The translations under genes and the position numbers were made by a program. From Fuerstiella marisgermanici (GTDB lineage: Bacteria; Planctomycetota; Planctomycetia; Planctomycetales; Planctomycetaceae): a stretch of DNA of 64,000 nucleotides. Each line of letters opens with the position of its first letter. Positions within the stretch are counted from its first letter, which is position 1. Positions 20,858 to 31,817 of this stretch are shown here, piece by piece. The DNA is taken from NCBI RefSeq assembly GCF_001983935.1, contig NZ_CP017641.1:5208001-5272000 (forward strand), written 5' to 3'. Below the pieces are notes generated by a model. That model saw nothing but the letters and a program-made list of their open reading frames with translations, was not told the DNA's origin and searched no databases.

Positions 20858-22240
20858 TCAGTTACGGAACTCAGATGCTGCAATTCCGTGCTTATTCAAC
20901 AGCTTGTGCATTCCCTGACGAGATAAACCGGCCTTCTGAGCGGCTTGGGAAATGTTGCCACCGTGCTTGTTTAGCAACGCCGTGAGATAGCTATGATCGG
21001 CGGCGTCCAACGCTTCTTCGCGTGAAATTTCGGTCAATGCCACGTCAGTCTTCGAATACGACGCCGGCAGTTCACGGATACCCTTCGGCAAATCGCCCAA
21101 TTCAATCGTTTGTGACCGAGCCAGCGCCACGGCGCGTTCTACTACGTTTCGCAGTTCGCGAATGTTACCCGGCCAACCATACTGTCGAAACAGTTCAAGC
21201 ACGTCGCCAGAAAACCCGACCACGCGAAAGTCGCCGGGCTGCAACATCTCAAGAAAGTGTCGAGCCAGCAGCAGAATATCGTCACCGCGTTCGCGCAGCG
21301 GCGGCAGTTCTACATGGATGACACCCAAACGATAGAACAGGTCGCGGCGAAAACGCCCCGCGTTGACTTCGACGGCCAGGTCCCGGTTCGTTGCACAAAT
21401 GTACCGCGTATCGACCTGGATCGGCTGACTCTTCCCGACCGGCGTGAAGGTCTGTTCCTGCACAGCTCGCAACAGTTTGGCCTGAGACGCCATGGGCAGT
21501 TCTCCCAGTTCGTCAAAGAACGCCGTGCCGCGATCACACTGCAGCAGCAAGCCGTCCTGATCCTTGACCGCTCCGGTGAACGAGCCTTTTGCATGACCGA
21601 AGACCATCGATTCGAACAAGGACTCCGGTATCGCTGTGCAGTCGATAATCTGAAACTTGTGGTCTCGCCGACGACTGTGTTGGTGAATGGCTTTCGCAAC
21701 AACCTCTTTGCCTGTGCCGCTTTCGCCGGTTAGCAACACGTTCGTATCTGTTCGAGCGACCCGGTCAACGATTTCCAGCACTTCCAGCATCGGTTCGCTG
21801 CGGCCGATGATTTCCGGGAACTCCGCGCACAACGATTCCCGATCGGATTGTGACGCCGCCTCGTCTGCGTGTGTGTCGTCTGGCTGCGCCAGGACTCGGC
21901 GAACACTCGTCAGCAGGTCCTCAAACTTTACTGGCTTCAACAGGTAGTCTGCGATGCCCAGGCGAACGGCTTCAATTGCCGTCGGCAACGAGGGCACGCC
22001 CGTGATGACAATCAGAGGAATGTGTGGCCACTGCGAACGTCCTTTTTGTAGAAGTTCCAGCTTCAGATTGCCCGGCATGTTGAGGTCGGACAAAATCAAA
22101 TCGAAGGGCTTCTGCTGCAGCAGATCCAAAGCCGAATCGGCGTCAGGAACGCATTCGCATTCGTAGCCTGCCTTTCGAAGCAGTTGCCCGGTCGTCCGCA
22201 GATACAGCGGTTCATCGTCCGCGATCAAAATTCGTTTCAT
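20858..22240 (-). CDS. NtrC-family sigma-54 response regulator
   Basis: A 460-residue three-domain regulator. Receiver domain, residues 1-120, with the DD pair (IADDE), phospho-acceptor Asp in ILSDLNMPG and Lys in [11 protein letters not shown]+ domain, about 145-380, with Walker A GESGTGKE, the sigma-54 loop as GSFTGA (the usual second residue Ala is Ser), Walker [10 protein letters not shown] and the [11 protein letters not shown] motif. C-terminal Fis-type helix-turn-helix, [19 protein letters not shown]. It activates RpoN-dependent promoters after phosphorylation by its kinase, encoded 7 bp upstream. The target genes are not known; a sigma-54-like site occurs upstream of the glutamine synthetase gene in this window, but no direct link can be shown. 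Confidence 0.95.
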   Translation of the reverse strand: MKRILIADDEPLYLRTTGQLLRKAGYECECVPDADSALDLLQQKPFDLILSDLNMPGNLKLELLQKGRSQWPHIPLIVITGVPSLPTAIEAVRLGIADYLLKPVKFEDLLTSVRRVLAQPDDTHADEAASQSDRESLCAEFPEIIGRSEPMLEVLEIVDRVARTDTNVLLTGESGTGKEVVAKAIHQHSRRRDHKFQIIDCTAIPESLFESMVFGHAKGSFTGAVKDQDGLLLQCDRGTAFFDELGELPMASQAKLLRAVQEQTFTPVGKSQPIQVDTRYICATNRDLAVEVNAGRFRRDLFYRLGVIHVELPPLRERGDDILLLARHFLEMLQPGDFRVVGFSGDVLELFRQYGWPGNIRELRNVVERAVALARSQTIELGDLPKGIRELPASYSKTDVALTEISREEALDAADHSYLTALLNKHGGNISQAAQKAGLSRQGMHKLLNKHGIAASEFRN

Positions 22241-22247
22241 AGCGAAA

Positions 22248-23465
22248 TCATACCTGCTTTAACCGGCGCGGCAGTGTGACTTTAAAACAGGCCCCGTTTG
22301 TAAACTTGTGATCGACATCAATCGCGCCGTTCATTGCTTCGGCCAAACTACGCGATACAGACAGGCCCAGCCCCATGCCCTGGCGAGTCGTGTCGCTTTT
22401 TGTCGTGAAGAAAGGCTCGAACAACCGCTTGGCCACATCAGCCGTGACTCCTGCGCCCTGGTCTGTGACGGAGATCGTGGCCTGGAGGTTCGACAAAGTA
22501 AACTCGATTTTGACAACGCCCGACCGCGGCGATGCCTGAATGGCGTTGCGAACGATATTAAACAGGATCTGTTTAACTTCGCCTTCGCGTAGTTCCACTT
22601 GAGTGGCTTCCAGCTGTTCCGCAGGCTGGCACTGCCCGGTGATCACGTCGATTTGCACTTTGGATTTTGTTGCCTGCGGCTGCAACAACGCGACAACGCC
22701 TGCGATCGTGCGTTCCAAATCGAACGTCGTGGCCTGCTGCTGGCTGGGGCGATAAAGCTGGTACATCTGATGCGTGATGGCGCTGATGCGATCGATTTCA
22801 CTGTCGATCAGTTCCAGCAATTCGTAGTTCTCATCGTCTTCAGGCAGGCTGCTCTTGAACAACGCGAACGCATTTCGAATACCGGCCAGCGGGTTGTTGA
22901 CCTCATGAGCGACTCCGGCCGCCATCTGCCCCAGCGCGGCTAACTTTTCCATTCGAAGGCGGTGCTCTTCCAGTTGAGCGATCTTGGCCGTGCGTTCCTG
23001 AACAAGCTGCTCCAGGTGCTGATTGTGCATGCGAAGTTCTTCGCGCAGCTGGTGGCGTTCCGTCACATCTCGCACACTGGCGCGAAACCCCAGATGCCGG
23101 TGTGAAAGATCCGACATGGGTTGCCAGGAAACCGCCATCCAACGTTCACTACCATCGCGATGCTGCCCGCGAAATTCGACATCGTTGCCACTGCCCCCCT
23201 CTTTGGCATCGGCCATGACGGCCGCCACTTTTTCGCGATCTTCAACCGCCACCAGCGGCAGCGGGTAGTCCGGCATTTTCAGGCACTCAGCCGGCGAGCA
23301 GCCCGTCATTCGTTCGACCGCTGCGTTGACCCACACCAGTTTTCCATCCGGCGCGTGCCAGCTTTCCCAGTCGTAGGTGCAGTCCGCGATCGCTCGAAAC
23401 ACATCGTGGTCAATGTGTCCGGCAGAAATCAGATTACCGAAGTCCTGTTCCTGTTCGTTTGTCAT
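22248..23465 (-). CDS. PAS-domain sensor histidine kinase
   Basis: About 405 residues. A PAS/PAC domain occupies roughly 20-140 ([35 protein letters not shown]), followed by a coiled-coil linker and HisKA with the phosphorylated His near residue 187 ([15 protein letters not shown]). The HATPase_c domain has the N box [12 protein letters not shown]1 VTDQGAGV, F box LFEPFFTTK and G2 GMGLGLSVS. No membrane segments, so it senses a cytoplasmic signal, possibly through a PAS-bound cofactor. The frame is open to 23672, but ATG at 23465 fits the domain start. It precedes and is co-transcribed with the NtrC-type regulator. Confidence 0.94.
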   Translation of the reverse strand: MTNEQEQDFGNLISAGHIDHDVFRAIADCTYDWESWHAPDGKLVWVNAAVERMTGCSPAECLKMPDYPLPLVAVEDREKVAAVMADAKEGGSGNDVEFRGQHRDGSERWMAVSWQPMSDLSHRHLGFRASVRDVTERHQLREELRMHNQHLEQLVQERTAKIAQLEEHRLRMEKLAALGQMAAGVAHEVNNPLAGIRNAFALFKSSLPEDDENYELLELIDSEIDRISAITHQMYQLYRPSQQQATTFDLERTIAGVVALLQPQATKSKVQIDVITGQCQPAEQLEATQVELREGEVKQILFNIVRNAIQASPRSGVVKIEFTLSNLQATISVTDQGAGVTADVAKRLFEPFFTTKSDTTRQGMGLGLSVSRSLAEAMNGAIDVDHKFTNGACFKVTLPRRLKQV

Positions 23466-23794
23466 GCTAAACATTCTAACCGGGGCGATGGCGAACACCA
23501 TGCGAGCCATCGTCGGAAAACGCTCCCGCCAGTGGCAGCCGAAACCAGACTGGATCGGCAAAGGCCCATCGTCCGCAGAAAGTCTAACAGGGTGCTGTGA
23601 GCCGTCGGCCTGCCATCTCTGATGGCTGCACACTGAATGCCGGTTTTGAGACCAACATCGCCGCGATTCCACATCGCTGGAACGTCGAAGAGCACGATCA
23701 CGCCCGGTTCGGTAGATAGCTAAACTGCCACTTCATTTGAAAGGATTGCGCAAAACGATGCGTCCATCCTGAAAAAACAAAAAGCGATTGGGTG
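23466..23794. other. Divergent promoter region between the kinase and the MFS gene
   Basis: About 330 bp between divergent genes. Frames present here are upstream extensions of the kinase without family features. No repeat or strong hairpin was noticed. Confidence 0.45.
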
Positions 23795-25006
23795 ATGGAA
23801 ACTTCGACTACTGCGACTAGCACTCTCACGGAAAGCCAGGCACGATCAGAGAAGTTTCTTCTGATCGCGGGGATTCTGTTGGTGGCCGTTAACCTGCGCC
23901 CAGCTCTGGCCAGCGTGGGACCGCTAATCGGCGACATACGGCAGGCGACAGGGCTATCCAATTCGATGCTGGGCCTGCTGACCACCATTCCGCTGCTGGC
24001 GTTCGGCGTGATCTCCACGCTGACTCCTTTGTTCACGCGACGCTTTGGAATTGGCGGCACGTTACTTGGCGCAATGGCATTGCTGGCGGCAGGAGCTGGA
24101 TTAAGGTCCGTGTCAGCGATTGCGGCCCTGTATCTGGGAACGGTGTTCGTGGGCATCGCGATTGCGTTTGGAAACGTCCTGCTACCGAGCCTGGTGAAGC
24201 GAAATTTTTCGGAGAACTCCGGATTTGTCACCAGCCTCTATTCCAGCGGCATGGGGTTGGGCGCTTCAATGGCAGCGGGGATCAGTGTGCCATTGGCGGC
24301 ACAATTCGGCCTCGGCTGGCGAGGTTCATTGGGCGTCTGGGCGATTCCAGCCGTGCTGGCATTTTTCGTTTGGTGGCCTCAATTGCAACGCCTTCCGAAG
24401 TCGGAAAACAAGCGCAGCTACAAAGAAACGATGAAGGATCTGGGCACTTCTACACTCGCCTGGCAAGTGGCCCTGTTCATGGGGTTGCAGTCGTTCACGT
24501 TCTACGTCGTATTGGCCTGGCTGCCCGCAATTTTGGTAGACCGAGGCTACAACTCGACCTATTCCGGCTGGATGCTCTCACTGTCGCAGGCGATGGGCAT
24601 TGTGGGATCGCTGATCATTCCTGTTGTTGCCGGCCGAAAAAAAGATCAACGCGGAGTCGTGACATTTCTCCTGATCCTGGAAACGGCTGGGTTGGCCGGA
24701 CTGTTGTTTGTCGAATCTGCCTGGCTAATTCTGTGGGTGCTGGTGATCGGCTTCGTGCTGGGCGGATCCTTCGGACTGGCCCTGCTGTTCATCGTGCTGC
24801 GATCTCACGACGCCGACAGTGCCACTGAACTTTCCGGAATGTCTCAGTCGATCGGCTATTTGGTCGCGGCCACAGGCCCCACGCTGTTTGGCAGCCTGTA
24901 CGACTTCACCGCAGGCTGGACGTACCCCATCCTCCTCCTGCTTGTGGTTGTCGTGCTGAAATTCGCGATGGGCCTGGGAGCCGGTCGAGCCGTGATGCTA
25001 AGCTAA
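23795..25006 (+). CDS. MFS permease, CynX/NimT type
   Basis: A 403-residue, 12-helix major facilitator. The opening helix region LLIAGILLVAVNLRPALASVGPL and the following LSNSMLGLLTTIPLLAFGV are characteristic of the CynX/NimT (cyanate or 2-nitroimidazole) group; the RRFG loop between helices 2 and 3 and the central polar loop SENKRSYKETMKDLG are also visible. Substrates of most members are unknown small anions or drugs; no cyanase gene lies nearby. ATG at 23795 directly follows a GTG, and the ATG is preferred. The gene stands alone on the plus strand, convergent with the aminotransferase. Confidence 0.88.
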   Translation: METSTTATSTLTESQARSEKFLLIAGILLVAVNLRPALASVGPLIGDIRQATGLSNSMLGLLTTIPLLAFGVISTLTPLFTRRFGIGGTLLGAMALLAAGAGLRSVSAIAALYLGTVFVGIAIAFGNVLLPSLVKRNFSENSGFVTSLYSSGMGLGASMAAGISVPLAAQFGLGWRGSLGVWAIPAVLAFFVWWPQLQRLPKSENKRSYKETMKDLGTSTLAWQVALFMGLQSFTFYVVLAWLPAILVDRGYNSTYSGWMLSLSQAMGIVGSLIIPVVAGRKKDQRGVVTFLLILETAGLAGLLFVESAWLILWVLVIGFVLGGSFGLALLFIVLRSHDADSATELSGMSQSIGYLVAATGPTLFGSLYDFTAGWTYPILLLLVVVVLKFAMGLGAGRAVMLS

Positions 25007-25105
25007 GCGACCACCGAATCGGAGGCGCGGCCTTGCATAGCACGGCCCCTCGCTCTGCTTGAAAAACGGTGGGCGGTGCGTCTGCTGGACGGAAGCTCGC
25101 TGGCG

Positions 25106-26338
25106 TTAAGCTGGGGCTTCGACTTTGGTCAGGCACTTATCAATTTGCCGTACGGCCTGTCGCAGGCGTTGACTGTTTTCGACGATGGCCAGACGCAGGC
25201 AGCCTTCGCCGTCGTCGCCGAAACCGCGACCAGGGCTGACGGCCACTCCGCCTTCGTTTAACAGCTTCATGGCAAATTCGATGGAGCCCATGTGCTTCCA
25301 GGCTTCAGGCATATCGGCCCAGACAAACATGCCAGCTTTGGGTGGAGTGATATTCCAGCCCAGCCGCGTCAGCCCTTCGCACAAAACATCGCGACGACTT
25401 TGGTACTCCGTCGTAATGCTTTCTACAGCCGCATCGCAATGTCGCATGGCGACAATCGCGGCGATCTGAATCGGCTGAAAAATGCCGTAGTCGTAGTACC
25501 CCTTGATCGTGGCGAGGGCTCGCACCATTTCACTGTTGCCGCAGCAGAAACCAATACGCCAACCGGCCATGCTGTAGCTCTTGCTCATAGACGTCATTTC
25601 CACGCCCACGTCGATGGCACCCGGTGTTGCCAGAAAGCTGGGAGCTTCGTAGCCGTCGTAACAGATGTCGGCGTACGCGAAATCGCTGATCACGAGGAAG
25701 CCATGCTTCTTGGCGAGTTTCACCAGGTCGACGTAGAAATCTGATTCAATCACCGTGGCCGTGGGATTGTGCGGAAAGTTGACCACGACCACTTTGGGCT
25801 TCGGCACGAGGTTCTCGCACGTGTACGCGATGTTCTGCAGAAACTTTTCAGGCTCGCGAGTATCTAACGTAATCACGTTTCCAGACGCCAGCATGACAGC
25901 GTACACATGCACGGGAAAGTAGGGCGACGGGACGATCGCGGTGTCGCCGGGGCCCATTAGAGCAAGGCACATGTGGCTGAAGCCTTCCTTCGAACCAATG
26001 CATGCCAGCACCTCGTCATTGTGGTCCAGCCGCACGCCGTATCGCTTCCAGTAGCGTGACGACACTTCTTTGCGAAGGTTGCCGATTCCGTTGCTAACGG
26101 AATACCGATGGTTGCGGGAATCTGCGAGTGCTTCTTCGATCTTCTGGACGATCAGCGGGTCCGGCGGGTCGGTCGGATTTCCCATGCCCAGGTCGATCAC
26201 ATCCACGCCGTCGACGCGCAACTGGTACTTTCGTTTGTTGATGGCGCCAAACATGTACGGCGGCAACCGAGTGACTCGTTCCGCAACCGGGATTTTGAAC
26301 GGGGTATCGTCGAATAGAACTTCAGATTCGCTGCGCAT
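25106..26338 (-). CDS. PLP-dependent aminotransferase, class I (AlaC-like)
   Basis: A 410-residue fold-type I aminotransferase. The N-terminus [21 protein letters not shown] is typical of the AlaC/YfdZ-like alanine-forming or aspartate-type group; [14 protein letters not shown] and NFPHNPTA are substrate/PLP motifs, and the Schiff-base Lys is in [16 protein letters not shown]. The terminal Arg for the carboxylate is in CLRLAIVE. These enzymes transfer amino groups between pyruvate or oxo-acids and glutamate. It is the last gene of a minus-strand group with GT2, ATP-grasp-like and ROK genes (gaps 126, 72 and 21 bp). Precise substrate is uncertain; LL-diaminopimelate aminotransferase-like activity is an alternative. 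Confidence 0.88.
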   Translation of the reverse strand: MRSESEVLFDDTPFKIPVAERVTRLPPYMFGAINKRKYQLRVDGVDVIDLGMGNPTDPPDPLIVQKIEEALADSRNHRYSVSNGIGNLRKEVSSRYWKRYGVRLDHNDEVLACIGSKEGFSHMCLALMGPGDTAIVPSPYFPVHVYAVMLASGNVITLDTREPEKFLQNIAYTCENLVPKPKVVVVNFPHNPTATVIESDFYVDLVKLAKKHGFLVISDFAYADICYDGYEAPSFLATPGAIDVGVEMTSMSKSYSMAGWRIGFCCGNSEMVRALATIKGYYDYGIFQPIQIAAIVAMRHCDAAVESITTEYQSRRDVLCEGLTRLGWNITPPKAGMFVWADMPEAWKHMGSIEFAMKLLNEGGVAVSPGRGFGDDGEGCLRLAIVENSQRLRQAVRQIDKCLTKVEAPA

Positions 26339-26464
26339 GGGACTTTCCGGAAAAGTGAGTCATCGAGGGCACATTCTACACACGCCTCATGAGTGCGGCG
26401 ATGCCAGAGGGGTTCGCTTTTGTTACGGAATGCTCAGAAAAGCGACTTCCGCGAGTTCGATCCG

Positions 26465-27298
26465 TCAATCCGCCACGCCAAACCGGACGATGCACCACAG
26501 CGCGGTGAAGCCGTCTTTCCAGCCGATGTGCTTGCCTTCTGCATACGTGCGTCCGGAATAGCTGACCGACATTTCGTAAACTCGGTAGCGGCGGCGAGCG
26601 ATTCGAGCCGTAATTTCCGGTTCGAAACCGAAGCGATTCTGAACCAGCCGGGGTGTCAATTCGTCGACCACGCTGCGGCGGAAGACCTTGTAGCAGGTTT
26701 CCATGTCCGTCAGATTCAGGTTGGTAAAGCAGTTCGAAAGCACTGTGAGAAATTTGTTGCCCAGGTAGTGCCAGTAGTAGAGAACTCGGTGAGCCTGGTC
26801 GCCCAGAAAACGGCTGCCGTAGACCACATCTGCTTTGTCTTCGACAATCGGGCGCAGCAAACGCGGATATTCGCTGGGATCGTATTCCATGTCCGCATCC
26901 TGAATGATCACGATGTCACCCTCGACATGGCCAAACCCGGTGCGCAAAGCAGCGCCTTTGCCCTGGTTAACTTCGTGGTGAAAGGCACGAATTCGGTTGA
27001 AGTCGTCGTCGCCCCCTTCTTCGACCAATTGCTGCATGATCTCACGCGAACCATCGCGACTGCAGTCGTTAACCAAAATCAGCTCTTTGCGAATTGGCAC
27101 TTCGCGCACACGGTCCACCAGTTCTCGGAGCGTCTTTTCTTCGTTGTAAACAGGGATGACAACTGAAAGACGCATGTCGTCCGGGATCGCGTAGAACCCC
27201 AGTTGTCGACACACCGATTCACCGATCATCTGCTTGCGTGCTTCAAACCATTCGACTGACCACGGCCGTAAACTGTGGGATTGAATTGAATCCGTCAT
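26465..27298 (-). CDS. GT2-family glycosyltransferase, DPM1/polyprenyl-phosphate type
   Basis: A 277-residue inverting GT-A enzyme. Motifs: [61 protein letters not shown] (metal-binding DAD) and YGSRFLG. The C-terminal [10 protein letters not shown] and [29 protein letters not shown] resemble dolichol- or undecaprenyl-phosphate mannose synthases. No transmembrane helices, so it is the soluble class. It probably charges a polyprenyl phosphate with a sugar for glycosylation or envelope glycan assembly. An N-terminal 40-residue extension before the GT fold has the mild motif [10 protein letters not shown]. Substrate is inferred from subfamily resemblance. Confidence 0.9.
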   Translation of the reverse strand: MTDSIQSHSLRPWSVEWFEARKQMIGESVCRQLGFYAIPDDMRLSVVIPVYNEEKTLRELVDRVREVPIRKELILVNDCSRDGSREIMQQLVEEGGDDDFNRIRAFHHEVNQGKGAALRTGFGHVEGDIVIIQDADMEYDPSEYPRLLRPIVEDKADVVYGSRFLGDQAHRVLYYWHYLGNKFLTVLSNCFTNLNLTDMETCYKVFRRSVVDELTPRLVQNRFGFEPEITARIARRRYRVYEMSVSYSGRTYAEGKHIGWKDGFTALWCIVRFGVAD

Positions 27299-27370
27299 GA
27301 AGTATTCCCGGTGGGCAGCGATGTCGTATTGCGGTTTGATGTTTCAGTATTCGGCAGAGTCTGCAGGAGA

Positions 27371-28582
27371 TCATTTAGTCTTTCGGGGCGCCTGAAGCGT
27401 TTCTGCCAGTTTCAATAACGCACCTTTATTTGTTCCTGCAAAAAGTACGGTGCTCGTGGCGACCGACGCATTTCCAATCACTTGCGGACTGGTCACTTCT
27501 GCTTCTACGTCAGGGAACCCCCATTGTTGAAGCCATTCCGGCAGCGTCTCCGGAAATCCGGAAAACCGGCCGGTCGCGACCTGACACCACAATCCCGTCT
27601 GGCCGGGCGGCAGCTTTTTCCGCAACTGCAACGCCAGTCGCCCCATCGTATAGCGTCCGTTGATGTCGTTGCACAATCGAGTGGCAATCGCACCACCTGA
27701 GTCGCGGAATTGAAACGCATCGATCCCGATCGGGCCGAAATAACCGGCAGCCGCAGCCTCACGACAAACCCTGTGGCCGTAGTCGACTGCCGTTTGCCAC
27801 TTCAGCTCCTGAATTCCGCCGGCTTGAATCAGGCTGCCGAAATAACGTCCCACATGATCGGTCAGAAGCTGAGTCACGCCGACGCAGCCAATGTTTACAC
27901 CGCCTGCCTCGTCCCGAATGACCTCAAACTGCAGACCAGCCTGCTCAAGCGGCTGCACCCATGGTTCCAGATAAACGCCACGCGGATCCCGCAGTTGCTT
28001 GTTCAGCCAGCCGAGTTGCGCCGGATTTAAGCTTGTCCCCTGGGCGAGCAGTCGGTTTCGGCCAGCGTGACTAAATTGCGGCTTCGCTGCCCAGCGGTCG
28101 TAGCCGAACGCGGCCAGCTTTTTGACGGCCGATTGCCATTCGTCGAGCGTGAAACATTCCGTGCCGAACGATGCGGTGCCAAACGGCAGATGTTGCCGGT
28201 TGCCGTCAGCGACCTCGTCAAAACGAGCGTTGAATTCACGACTGTTGATGAGTCTTACAGCATCCAGCGACGGAATTTGCTGCGATGGCATTCCGCAGGC
28301 GATCGCCGATTCAACCGTTTCCCGGGTCCACCCCCAAGGCAAAACGCGGCAAGGGTCCGCACCGCAGGTGGGTTGTTCGACGGAGAATTTCGCGTGGTTT
28401 AGCGACGGCGGAAACTGAGTTCGATCAACGGCCTGCGGGCATTGAACCACGTCGCCATTGTCAGCCAGCAACGCCATTAGCGGAGCCAGTTCAGCTAATG
28501 CTCGATGAGTCTGCGGAGTCGGTTTCGTTGCGCGTTGCAGAAGCTGATCTTCGAAATTGAAGTTCGGTATGAGCAGCTTCAT
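27371..28582 (-). CDS. ATP-grasp-like protein
   Basis: A 403-residue soluble protein. The C-terminal half has GPIGIDAFQFRD and RLCNDINGRYTMGRLALQL, matching the metal-binding NxNxR/TMGR end of ATP-grasp ligases of the pre-ATP-grasp (PGM1-like) kind; the middle has YDRWAAKPQFSHAGRNRL with a candidate ATP-binding Lys. The N-terminal half (MKLLIPNFNFEDQLL, ADPCRVLPWGWTRETVESAI) looks like a pre-ATP-grasp domain. Such enzymes join a carboxylate to an amine through an acyl-phosphate. No substrate is evident; the neighbouring aminotransferase would be a plausible source of an amino acid. Family call is by motif resemblance only. Confidence 0.6.
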   Translation of the reverse strand: MKLLIPNFNFEDQLLQRATKPTPQTHRALAELAPLMALLADNGDVVQCPQAVDRTQFPPSLNHAKFSVEQPTCGADPCRVLPWGWTRETVESAIACGMPSQQIPSLDAVRLINSREFNARFDEVADGNRQHLPFGTASFGTECFTLDEWQSAVKKLAAFGYDRWAAKPQFSHAGRNRLLAQGTSLNPAQLGWLNKQLRDPRGVYLEPWVQPLEQAGLQFEVIRDEAGGVNIGCVGVTQLLTDHVGRYFGSLIQAGGIQELKWQTAVDYGHRVCREAAAAGYFGPIGIDAFQFRDSGGAIATRLCNDINGRYTMGRLALQLRKKLPPGQTGLWCQVATGRFSGFPETLPEWLQQWGFPDVEAEVTSPQVIGNASVATSTVLFAGTNKGALLKLAETLQAPRKTK

Positions 28583-28603
28583 GAGCGTGGTTGCATCGAT
28601 GCG

Positions 28604-29770
28604 TCAGTCGGAAACTCGAGGTCCGGCTGCACACGTCAGGTGATGCACAATTGCGGCGATGGCGGCCAGCTGCTTGGTGGTGGCAGCCGTCTTGATTTCG
28701 CACCGTTCAAATGATGGCGCGAGGGCTCGGCGTTGAGTCATCCGAATAACCTGAGGCAGAATAGATTCGCTGATCGATGGAAAACCACCATGAATCAACA
28801 GGTTGGACGGATTGAACAGGTTGATGACTGAGGCCATCGCGATCGCGAGATATTCGCACACGCGGTTCACTTCCTGCGGAGCCTGCAATTCGCCGTTGTG
28901 GAGTCGTTCGATCACAACTTCCGCTGAAAGCCGTTCGCCCAGGCGATCGGAAATCATGGCAGCAAGAGCCGTGTCTGTTGCGAGCGTTTCCAGGCAGCCA
29001 TGATTGCCGCAGCCACAAAGTTTTCCGGTCGGATCCACTGTGATATGACCCAGTTCACCAGCGAATCCGTTGTGCCCGGACAGCAACTCACCACCGCTAA
29101 AGACGCCGAGCCCCAGACCAGTTGAAACATCCAGCATCGCGAAATCGTGAAGCCCACGCGCATTCCCGTACAGGCGTTCGGCCATGCACAGCGCTCGAGC
29201 ATCCTGCATCGCGATGGCGGTCACTCCCGTCGCGGCAAACAGATCGGCCGCAGGATTCTGCTGGTTGATCGCGTGCAGGTTCGGTGAAAACAGATTGCGT
29301 TGAGCGTTCTCATCCGTCAGACCAGGCATGCTGATGCCAATTCCCAGCGTGGTGGCCGTGGACGACGCGATCATATCGCAGACGGCGTCCGACATCAGTT
29401 GCCGCAGATTGTCATACCGGCTGGGCGTTGCAAACGTGGTGGTCATTTCCTGATGGATGGCTCCGTCCAGCGACGCTGCCACAACGTCACAGGTTCCGGC
29501 GTCGAGCACAACGCCCAGCACCTGGGCTCGATCCTGAGCCAGTTGCAGTCGCTTGCCAGGACGCCCGAGAACGTTGTCCGGGGCAGCCCCTTCTTCCAGC
29601 AGGCCGGAATCCAGCAAGTCAGCCACTGCCTTCGAGACCGTAGGCGCGCTGATGCCGGTTTCCCGAGTCAGGTCAGCTCGTGAAAGCGGTCCGAGTTGTT
29701 GAAGACATTCCAGTACGCGACGCACGGTCATTTTGCGAAGCAGGCCGGGCTGGATATCAGATGAAGCCAT
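28604..29770 (-). CDS. ROK-family transcriptional regulator (NagC/Mlc-like)
   Basis: A 388-residue protein with an N-terminal MarR-like winged helix (VLECLQQLGPLSRADLTRETGISAPTVSKAVADLLDSGLL) and a ROK sugar-kinase-like domain. The ROK zinc site is complete: GHITVDPTGKLCGCGNHGCLETLA. The sugar-binding segment NGFAGELGHI is present, but the phosphate loop near LGVVLDAGTCDVVAASLDG is degenerate relative to kinases, so it is a regulator. It should respond to a sugar or sugar phosphate, probably repressing carbohydrate genes. It starts the minus-strand group with the ATP-grasp-like and GT2 genes, 21 bp upstream. Confidence 0.92.
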   Translation of the reverse strand: MASSDIQPGLLRKMTVRRVLECLQQLGPLSRADLTRETGISAPTVSKAVADLLDSGLLEEGAAPDNVLGRPGKRLQLAQDRAQVLGVVLDAGTCDVVAASLDGAIHQEMTTTFATPSRYDNLRQLMSDAVCDMIASSTATTLGIGISMPGLTDENAQRNLFSPNLHAINQQNPAADLFAATGVTAIAMQDARALCMAERLYGNARGLHDFAMLDVSTGLGLGVFSGGELLSGHNGFAGELGHITVDPTGKLCGCGNHGCLETLATDTALAAMISDRLGERLSAEVVIERLHNGELQAPQEVNRVCEYLAIAMASVINLFNPSNLLIHGGFPSISESILPQVIRMTQRRALAPSFERCEIKTAATTKQLAAIAAIVHHLTCAAGPRVSD

Positions 29771-30097
29771 GAGGGATTTGTGCAGCCAGAGAAGCAGGAT
29801 ACAGGAGGGAGTGAGCGAGGATTATACTCGGTATCAAACGTGTTGTCGCGGGTCGAGGTCGTCAGAATGGCCACGCTGCGAGTGCATCAGCATCGTAAGT
29901 GAAAATTCAGCCGCGCCAAACTTGCGAGCCCGGCGGTCACCTCGGCCCGCTGTGTAGTTTAGCTCGTGCACTCGTCCAATTGCGGTAATTGTTGTCCCGC
30001 AGAAGCCGAAGTCCGCCATTTTCAGCCTCATTGTGATCGAAACCGCTTCAGGCCCCATAGGTGAGAGCAGTCGCTGCGGCTGAGTATTGACGTCCGA
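29771..30097. other. Divergent promoter region between the ROK regulator and the antiporter
   Basis: About 330 bp with no credible gene. It should hold both divergent promoters and possibly a ROK operator, which I could not identify by eye. Confidence 0.45.
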
Positions 30098-31807
30098 ATG
30101 GCCTCAGATTGTGGTATCGTTGCCGCGCAAACCATCATTCATGAAAGCGGAGCGGACCTTTTGGACCTTTGGATTATTCTTCGTGACATCGTCGTCTTGC
30201 TGTCAGCGTCGCTGATCATCGGCGGCGTGTTTTCCCGGCTCGGCCAGAGCCCAATCGTGGGTTATTTGCTGGCGGGAATGATGCTGGGCGGACCGGGCAG
30301 CATCAACGCCGTGCAGGCTGGGGGCGAAATCGAGGCAATTGCGGAACTCGGCGTGGCCTTATTGCTGTTCAGCCTCGGACTGGAATTCTCCATCCCCCGA
30401 CTAAAGAAACTCGGCGCAAAACCACTGCTCGGCGGCGCGGCTCAGATTTCACTGACCATCGTGCTGGCATTTTCCGGTGCCATGCTGCTGGGCCTGAGCA
30501 TTCGCGAAGCCATTGCCTTCGGTGCGATGGTCTCGCTTAGCAGCACCGCCGTTGTGCTGCGAATTCTGATGGAACGCGGTGAGATGGAAATGCCGCACGG
30601 TCGCAACAGCCTGGGCGTGTTGCTGACGCAGGATATGGCCGTCGTACCGCTGGCACTACTGATGACGATTCTCGGCGGCGAAGGCAGTGCGACCGAAGTT
30701 GCATGGAACATTGGCCGACTGCTGTTGATGGCCGCCGGACTAGTGACCGGCCTGCTTTTGCTGACAAAGATTGCCGTCATGTCATTGGGCACTCTAACGC
30801 TGCACCGCAACCGTGAATTGACCATGATCTTCGCAGTCGCGACCGGCTTGGGAGCGGCCTGGGCTTCTCATTCGGCGGGAATCTCGCCCGCACTGGGCGC
30901 GTTCGTGGCAGGCATGCTGCTTGGCAGTTCGCCGTTTGCGACGCAAATTCGAGCCGACGTGTCTCCGCTGCAGGTCGTGCTGCTGACCCTGTTTTTCAGT
31001 TCGGCCGGAATGGTGGCAGATCCGCTGTGGATCATTTCACACGCCCACTGGGTCGCCGGAGCCGCATTCGCATTGACGGTCGGGAAAGGCCTGATTGTCG
31101 CCGCCGTCTTTCTGGTGTTCGGTCAATCGTTGCGAGTCGCCGCCGCAACTGGTCTCGCCCTTGGACAGGTGGGCGAATTCGCGTTTGTGCTGGGCGCAAT
31201 TGGCCGAGTGTCAGGAGTCGTGCCGGATGACGTGTACGCGCTGGTGGTGTCGGTCACTATTGTCTCATTCTTCATGAGTGCCTACATCGTTCCCAAAGCA
31301 CCGCAATGGGGTGACCGACTGGCGCGGCTGTTGGGAGAAGCGGCAAACGGCGACGACGAATCCGGCGGCCAGCCCCATTCGTCAGATGTGGTCGTGATCG
31401 GATTCGGACCGACGGCACAACTGGCCACGACTCCACTGATGAACTCCAAACTCAGGGTGACAGTCATAGAACTCAACCACGAAGGCGTCAGCAAAGCAAA
31501 GGAATTCGGGTTCGACGGCCACCTTGGAGATGCCACATCGTCAGACGTGCTGCAGCATGCGTCGATCGGTGACGCTCAGCTGGTCATCGTTACGCTTCCG
31601 CATTTCCGATCGACACTGTCCATTGTCGAACTTGTCCGCGCGATGAACCCGTCGGCGACGGTCCTGGTGCGTTCACGGTACCACATTCACACCGACGCTT
31701 TGTCAGCCGCTGGAGCGATTGTCAGGGGCGATGAAGAGCAGGTCGGCGGCGCGATTCGTGCCAGTGTCACAGAGTGGCTGGCCGATCACCGCCCGGACCA
31801 TTCTTAA
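30098..31807 (+). CDS. Kef-type CPA2 cation:proton antiporter with TrkA-N domain
   Basis: A 569-residue membrane protein with about 12 hydrophobic helices (residues 25-400), including SPIVGYLLAGMMLGGPGSI, VALLLFSLGLEFSIPRLKKLG, LSSTAVVLRILMERGE and the QDMAVVPLALL motif of CPA2 transporters. The cytoplasmic C-terminus is a Rossmann RCK/TrkA-N domain (about 425-540) with SDVVVIGFGPTAQLATTPL and GHLGDATSSDVLQHA. Such transporters exchange potassium or sodium for protons under nucleotide or glutathione control. The next gene, a Ric/ScdA-N-like protein, starts 10 bp downstream, suggesting a link with redox or nitrosative stress. Confidence 0.92.
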   Translation: MASDCGIVAAQTIIHESGADLLDLWIILRDIVVLLSASLIIGGVFSRLGQSPIVGYLLAGMMLGGPGSINAVQAGGEIEAIAELGVALLLFSLGLEFSIPRLKKLGAKPLLGGAAQISLTIVLAFSGAMLLGLSIREAIAFGAMVSLSSTAVVLRILMERGEMEMPHGRNSLGVLLTQDMAVVPLALLMTILGGEGSATEVAWNIGRLLLMAAGLVTGLLLLTKIAVMSLGTLTLHRNRELTMIFAVATGLGAAWASHSAGISPALGAFVAGMLLGSSPFATQIRADVSPLQVVLLTLFFSSAGMVADPLWIISHAHWVAGAAFALTVGKGLIVAAVFLVFGQSLRVAAATGLALGQVGEFAFVLGAIGRVSGVVPDDVYALVVSVTIVSFFMSAYIVPKAPQWGDRLARLLGEAANGDDESGGQPHSSDVVVIGFGPTAQLATTPLMNSKLRVTVIELNHEGVSKAKEFGFDGHLGDATSSDVLQHASIGDAQLVIVTLPHFRSTLSIVELVRAMNPSATVLVRSRYHIHTDALSAAGAIVRGDEEQVGGAIRASVTEWLADHRPDHS

Positions 31808-31817
31808 GGGGAAATCC